This document shows, piece after piece, positions 6,186-9,583 of a stretch of DNA of 9,583 nucleotides. The translations under genes and the position numbers were made by a program. Source of the stretch: Spirochaetales bacterium (GTDB lineage: Bacteria > Spirochaetota > Spirochaetia > Treponematales > UBA12059); the NCBI GenBank assembly GCA_004525355.1, contig SPCK01000054.1:1-9583 (forward strand). The letters are read 5' to 3'. Numbering within the stretch: the stretch's first letter is position 1; the number at the start of each line of letters is the position of its first letter. Below the pieces are notes generated by a model. The model saw only the letters and a program-made list of their open reading frames with translations. It did no database searches and was not told where the DNA came from.

Positions 6186-6328
6186 AAATTGATGAAAGGG
6201 CATGAAATTTCGGACTACGGAAGCGACTTGCCGGCCAGTCGTGCTGGCGCGCCGTATTTAAATTGCCGATACTCGATAGGAGGGCGGACCGCAGCTCGCG
6301 GTGGCGCCACTATGAATTGGCGGTGATC

Positions 6329-8518
6329 ATGAAACGAACGGTAATTTTTTTGTTTATAATCGTGGTTCTTGGCGCTTCCTGCGCTGTAGGCGCCTGGCTC
6401 TTGCGCGATTACCTGGTCTGGCCGCCCGGGGACGATTCGTTCCCGTTGTCCTTCCCACGCTCGGCCTTTGCGATGCCCGATGGTGGTTATGTTGTGGCGG
6501 AAGATGGAGGCCGGATCATCAGGACGACGGCCGAAGGCGATGTCCTCTGGGTAGCCGGTCGGGACAGCCTGTATGGCAGCATCACCGCGGTGGACGTCGC
6601 GGACGACGGTACGGTATATGTACTGGACCGGTTGGATGTCGAGGTCCCGACCGGTGGCGAACCTGGGACTTGGCAGCGTTTCGAGCGCCTTATCAGGATA
6701 GGAATCGATGGTGAGCCTGCCGGCGTACTGACGCAGAAGCGTTTCAGCGATACCGGCGGCTTCGTGCGCGGGTCCCTTCGGGCCTACGGCGATTCGTTGT
6801 GGTACCTGTTCGCAGCCGACGATGGGTTGGTGTCGCTGGCCAAGGTCGGTCTCAAGGACGGCCGGGAACGCGTGGTCATCAAGACCGATTGGTCCATGGG
6901 CGCCGCTTCCGTGGCTCCCGGCGGGCCGGAAGGGGCCGTCGCCATTGCGACGGCCGGCGCCATCGTTCGCTACGTGCGCGGCAGGTTCGAATTACTTTCC
7001 GAGCTCAAGGACGATCTGGCCTTTCCGACCGATGTCCGGTATCTTCCCGACGGATCGCTTCTCGCGGTCGATGCATATCGTGGCAACATCGCGTTGGTGG
7101 CCACCGATGGGACCGTCTCCCGACTGATTGACCGATCAGCGCTTTCCGGCATTAGCCGTGACGGTCGCGGACCCATCCTGGAGACCGTTTCCGTCCGGGG
7201 CAACCGTATCTCGTTCGTGGAACAGGCGTCATCGGTGGTGGTCTCCTGGGACCGGATGGCGCGTACCCTGCGAACGGCGCCGATCCCGGAGCTGGATGAC
7301 GGTACGGTCCGCAAAGGGATGATGGCCTGGGCGATGGCAGCCGGGACGGCGTTGGCTGTCATCATCGTCATAATGACCCTGATAGCATCGATGATACGGC
7401 GCGGGCCGATCATGCTGGCCGGACTTGCTGGTGCCGTGCCGGGTTTGTTGGCCGCGGCTATTTTCGTCGGCTGGATTGCTCATGACGACGCCGTTTCCGT
7501 GACTGCGGAGCGCAACCTCGCCGGGCGCGCCCGGTTGGAAGCGATCGCGGAACGGAGCGTCGGCGGTATTGACGCGGCCCTGGTCGAGCGCGTAAGGACT
7601 CCTGCGGATTTCGGCGGCGAACCATGGATCGCCCTGCGCTCAAAGCTGGCCGATCTGGCTCGAAGCGCAGCGGATAGCGGCGTGTCGACGGCGTATGTGA
7701 CGCTGTACTCCCGGAGTGACGGCATCTTGCGTTTCGTCTGCGATAACGTGGGAGTGTACCGGCCCGGCCTGCCCCAGCGCTATGGCCTTGAGGAGTACGC
7801 GTCCGCCTTCGGCAATGGTCAAGCCGTATCCGGAACGATACAGGACCCGAACGGGTTCTGGCTTGCCGGGGCGGCGGCGGTCAAGGACGCATCCGGCATC
7901 GCGATCGCGTACCTTGAGGTATCGGGACCCGCAACGGTGACTCCCCTGGCCGTGGTGCCGTCATGGAACGGCGCTCGAATGGCTCTGGGCGCGGGTGCGC
8001 TTGCATTGGTCGCGGCCTGCGGATGGATTGGCTTGACACTCAGGAGGCGCTTCCGGATTCACGACCGCAAAGCCGCGGAGGCTCGGGCCGCCGCCGAGGC
8101 CGCCGCCTGCGAGGAGAAGAAAGAGGAACGACCGGCCGAGGGGAATGTCCCCGCCGAGGGAAATAGAACGGCCGAAACAGCGTCTCCAGCGGAAGTGGAA
8201 TTCGCGGCCAGGGATCGAATCAAGGAATCGAGCGCCGGAAGCGCGGTTCCTCGGGGATCCAGGGTCAATATCAAGGACGCGCACCGCTACGCGATCATCG
8301 CTCTCAAGCGCGGTGATTGCGAGCAGGCAGCGAAGGTTCTTGAGCGCATACTGGTTGCCAGGCCTGCGGATACCAGAGCCCTCAACAACCTCGCGGTGGC
8401 TTACCTGCGACTGGGTCGGTCGGCCGAAGCGATACGGTGCCTTGAGCGCGCCGTCGTCCTGGACCCGCAGAATGCCGGCGCGAGAGCGAATCTGGCCAAA
8501 CTCTGGAACAAGACTTGA
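6329..8518 (+). CDS. Four-pass membrane protein: propeller-like and Cache-like outer regions, cytoplasmic TPR tail
   Basis: 729 residues. TM1 (about 4-24) leads to a 300-residue outer region (25-330) with repeated strand patterns such as ITAVDVADDGTVYVLD (85-100) and FPTDVRYLPDGSLLAVDAY (232-250), which look like NHL/beta-propeller blades, roughly six. TM2 (332-356) and TM3 (360-384) form a hairpin around RRG. A second outer region (385-548) resembles a Cache sensor, with DPNGFWLAGAAAVKDASG (506-523). TM4 (551-571) is followed by RRRF, an Ala/Glu/Lys linker and TPR repeats (about 647-729: NNLAVAYLRLGRSAEAI, then ALDP-like VVLDPQNAGARANLAKL). Arg and Lys flanks agree with this topology. No kinase, cyclase or chemotaxis output is present, so it may sense a signal and recruit a partner through TPRs. 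An in-frame TTG at 6263 would add 22 residues; ATG 6329 with the membrane anchor directly after it is better, though its ribosome site is weak. Domain calls are inferred from pattern. Confidence 0.8.
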   Translation: MKRTVIFLFIIVVLGASCAVGAWLLRDYLVWPPGDDSFPLSFPRSAFAMPDGGYVVAEDGGRIIRTTAEGDVLWVAGRDSLYGSITAVDVADDGTVYVLDRLDVEVPTGGEPGTWQRFERLIRIGIDGEPAGVLTQKRFSDTGGFVRGSLRAYGDSLWYLFAADDGLVSLAKVGLKDGRERVVIKTDWSMGAASVAPGGPEGAVAIATAGAIVRYVRGRFELLSELKDDLAFPTDVRYLPDGSLLAVDAYRGNIALVATDGTVSRLIDRSALSGISRDGRGPILETVSVRGNRISFVEQASSVVVSWDRMARTLRTAPIPELDDGTVRKGMMAWAMAAGTALAVIIVIMTLIASMIRRGPIMLAGLAGAVPGLLAAAIFVGWIAHDDAVSVTAERNLAGRARLEAIAERSVGGIDAALVERVRTPADFGGEPWIALRSKLADLARSAADSGVSTAYVTLYSRSDGILRFVCDNVGVYRPGLPQRYGLEEYASAFGNGQAVSGTIQDPNGFWLAGAAAVKDASGIAIAYLEVSGPATVTPLAVVPSWNGARMALGAGALALVAACGWIGLTLRRRFRIHDRKAAEARAAAEAAACEEKKEERPAEGNVPAEGNRTAETASPAEVEFAARDRIKESSAGSAVPRGSRVNIKDAHRYAIIALKRGDCEQAAKVLERILVARPADTRALNNLAVAYLRLGRSAEAIRCLERAVVLDPQNAGARANLAKLWNKT
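8132..8194 (+). repeat. Low-complexity PAE-rich linker repeat
   Basis: Within the membrane protein gene, residues 602-622 repeat PAEGN twice in succession and continue with TAE and PAE units. The DNA shows matching GCCGAGGGGAAT and GCCGAGGGAAAT segments. The stretch follows an Ala/Glu/Lys-rich helical segment (581-600) and joins TM4 to the TPR domain, probably as a flexible spacer. Confidence 0.5.
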
Positions 8519-8581
8519 CGGGGCGAATCATGATTGCGGGTGCTTTTCAAGGTTGACGCCTTCGGTCACAATGTTCATCGC

Positions 8582-9409
8582 ATGATAGACTTACATACCC
8601 ACTCTACAGCGAGTGACGGGGTCCTGAGCCCAACCGAACTTATCGAGAAGGCGGCCTCCGAGGGCTTGTCCGCGATAGCATTGACCGACCACGACAGTCT
8701 CGATGGCCTTGACGAGGCGTCCCGGGCCGCTTTGCGCCTCGGACTGCGTTTCGTGCCGGGTATCGAGATCGAGATCGTCTTCGGGCCTGGGGAGTTCCAC
8801 CTGCTCGGGCTCGACTTCGGCGCCATCGATACGAAACTGGTCGCGGCGGCCCGCGAGCTGGCGGATTCCCGTGACAGCCGTAACCGTGCCGTGTTCGACA
8901 ACCTCAAGGAGCTGGGCCTCGACGTGCCCTACGACGACTTCAAGGCGGAGATCGGAGGCGGCATGGTGGGTCGGCCGCATATCGCGGACCTGATGGTCAG
9001 AAAGCGACTGGCTCGCAGCAAGCAGGACGCATTCAATCGCTATCTGGCAAAAGGGCGGTCCATGTACATCCAGAAAGCCTGCCTGCCCCTGGACGAGGCC
9101 ATGGACGTCATAAAAGGTTCGGGCGGTCTGGCCGTCGTCGCGCATCCGTTGTCGCTTTTCGTCAGCTGGAGCCGCATGCGCCTGCTCATGGGAGAATGGA
9201 AGGAACGGGGGGTCGACGGCATCGAAGCCTGGCATCCGACAGCGCGCGTTGTAGACTGCGAGCGGCTGGAGGCCATGGCCAGGGAATTCGGCCTGCGCGT
9301 TACCGGCGGCAGCGATTATCACGGTCCCAATCGGCCAGAACGGCGCCTGGGCAGGTCGGCGGGCGCTCGTCCCATCGACGATAGGTACCTGGCGGCGCTG
9401 GATCGATAG
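8582..9409 (+). CDS. PHP-domain phosphoesterase, YciV/RNase AM-like
   Basis: 275-residue metal-dependent phosphoesterase of the PHP family, close in layout to the E. coli YciV group (3',5'-nucleoside bisphosphate phosphatase, also a 5'-3' exonuclease trimming rRNA 5' ends). Metal-site motifs are in order: HTH (5-7) with SDG (11-13), TDHD (35-38), GIEIE (60-64), H73, GRPH (130-133), AHP (187-189), E215 and H218, and the C-terminal SDYH (244-247). All expected ligands appear present, so the enzyme should be active in the cytoplasm on short RNA or nucleotide substrates; the exact one is not visible. Start: MIDLHTHS is the usual PHP beginning, but ATG 8582 has no ribosome site. TTG 8534, preceded by GGGG ten bases upstream, or GTG 8540 would add 14-16 residues. 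It lies 63 bp after the membrane protein gene and is probably co-transcribed. Confidence 0.88.
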   Translation: MIDLHTHSTASDGVLSPTELIEKAASEGLSAIALTDHDSLDGLDEASRAALRLGLRFVPGIEIEIVFGPGEFHLLGLDFGAIDTKLVAAARELADSRDSRNRAVFDNLKELGLDVPYDDFKAEIGGGMVGRPHIADLMVRKRLARSKQDAFNRYLAKGRSMYIQKACLPLDEAMDVIKGSGGLAVVAHPLSLFVSWSRMRLLMGEWKERGVDGIEAWHPTARVVDCERLEAMAREFGLRVTGGSDYHGPNRPERRLGRSAGARPIDDRYLAALDR

Positions 9410-9418
9410 CGGATGATT

Positions 9419-9439
9419 GCAGCCCGTAGGCAAGGCTGC
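9419..9439. terminator. Small hairpin between convergent genes
   Basis: GCAGCC (9419-9424) pairs with GGCTGC (9434-9439) around nine bases, in the 29-bp gap between the convergent ends of the PHP gene and the zinc-ribbon gene; its last base is the end of the latter's stop codon. There is no T-tract, so function as a bidirectional terminator is only suggested by position. Confidence 0.3.
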
Positions 9440-9583
9440 TAAGCCCGGCGACAACCTGAGCATCCCAGCACGTGCACATGCCGACGCTGGGGACTCTCGA
9501 AATAGCGAGCCACCAAGTATCCGTCCTTGGGCACGATCTTTTCGCATACGGGGCAGACCCGGCGATATTCAGTGTTGTCGGGC
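9439..9583 (-). CDS. C-terminal end of a zinc-ribbon protein (5' truncated at the window edge)
   Basis: The minus strand is open from the right edge to a TAG at 9441-9439, giving the last 47 residues. They contain CPVC (residues 10-13 of the fragment) and CSGC (41-44), two CxxC knuckles 27 residues apart, a typical four-cysteine zinc ribbon. Between them are GYLVARYF and a basic segment, PQRRHVHVLG. Such ribbons bind nucleic acid or protein partners or stabilise a fold. The rest of the protein is outside the window, so the family is unknown. It is convergent with the PHP gene. Confidence 0.65.
   Translation of the reverse strand, partial: PDNTEYRRVCPVCEKIVPKDGYLVARYFESPQRRHVHVLGCSGCRRA

Larger units (their letters stand above)
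5929..6328. other. AT-rich divergent intergenic region, no convincing gene
   Basis: 400 bp between the divergent starts of hppA and the TPR membrane protein. Positions 5941-6215 are clearly richer in A and T than any coding part of the window. The region holds at least four hairpin-forming inverted repeats and a family of TTTCAAAA-type motifs, listed separately. An open frame (6096-6326) crosses it, but it has no ribosome site, runs through the hairpins and shows none of the third-position GC bias of the real genes, so I do not call it. Both flanking genes must be transcribed from here. No tRNA or recognised riboswitch class is seen. Confidence 0.7.

Noticed and set aside
5984..6222. Similar flanks GAAATCGGACGGATACG (from 5984) and GAAATTTCGGACTACGG (from 6204) as direct repeats around the array
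   Set aside because: The match needs two gaps and is short; it could be chance in this composition.
6096..6326. 76-codon plus-strand open frame through the hairpin region
   Set aside because: No ribosome site; it runs across palindromes and overlaps the start of the membrane protein gene in another frame, and its codon use is unlike the neighbours.
6329..6385. Possible lipobox (LGASC, residues 14-18) in the membrane protein
   Set aside because: The position before the expected -2/-1 residues is Gly, not Leu or Val, and the hydrophobic run continues past the Cys for seven residues, so a plain membrane anchor fits better.
8591..9547. 318-codon minus-strand open frame opposite the PHP gene
   Set aside because: The plus strand encodes all PHP metal motifs in order, and the minus-strand frame has no recognisable motif. 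The true minus-strand gene end in this area is in a different frame, stopping at 9439.
1..9583. CRISPR array, tRNA or rRNA genes, phage or defence genes
   Set aside because: No regularly spaced long direct repeats, no cloverleaf or rRNA-like sequence, and no nuclease, toxin, integrase or transposase reading frame was found.

Overview
This is a GC-rich bacterial stretch of ordinary, tightly packed genes with one AT-rich intergenic region of unusual structure. The organism cannot be fixed from the sequence. A membrane pyrophosphatase with the sequence signature of the K+-dependent class, a rubrerythrin-like ferritin fold protein and a DUF2804 protein together fit an anaerobic or microaerophilic bacterium. 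A spirochaete or a similar environmental lineage is my low-confidence guess, from general gene content only.

Layout. Positions 1-126 hold the 3' end of an unidentified plus-strand gene. An alanyl-tRNA editing protein (AlaX type, with the C-terminal DHHA1 domain, 205-1407) and a DUF2804 protein (1392-2429) follow on the plus strand and overlap by 16 bp. A hairpin region separates them from a convergent minus-strand cluster. In transcription order that cluster is a membrane-bound ion-pumping pyrophosphatase (hppA, 5928-3853), an unrecognised 261-residue soluble protein only 3 bp downstream (3849-3064), and a small diiron ferritin-like protein (2982-2485).

Positions 5929-6328 form a divergent intergenic region, markedly AT-rich for this window. 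It carries several nested hairpins and at least six copies of a roughly 15-bp motif (about RGCYNTTTCAAAA), mostly in facing pairs. This is the least explained part of the window.

To the right, on the plus strand, lies a 729-residue four-pass membrane protein (6329-8518). It combines an extracytoplasmic beta-propeller-like region, a second extracytoplasmic Cache-like region and a cytoplasmic TPR tail. A PHP-family phosphoesterase of the YciV/RNase AM type follows (8582-9409). The C-terminal end of a minus-strand zinc-ribbon protein (9439-9583) enters from the right edge.

How they work together. AlaX clears mischarged Ala-tRNA species. HppA uses waste pyrophosphate to energise the membrane. 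The ferritin-like protein probably deals with iron or peroxide. The PHP protein is probably an RNA-end or nucleotide phosphoesterase. I see no defence system, mobile-element gene, CRISPR array, tRNA or rRNA. The best candidates for something undescribed are the 5941-6185 motif array, the propeller/Cache/TPR membrane protein and the 261-residue protein coupled to hppA.
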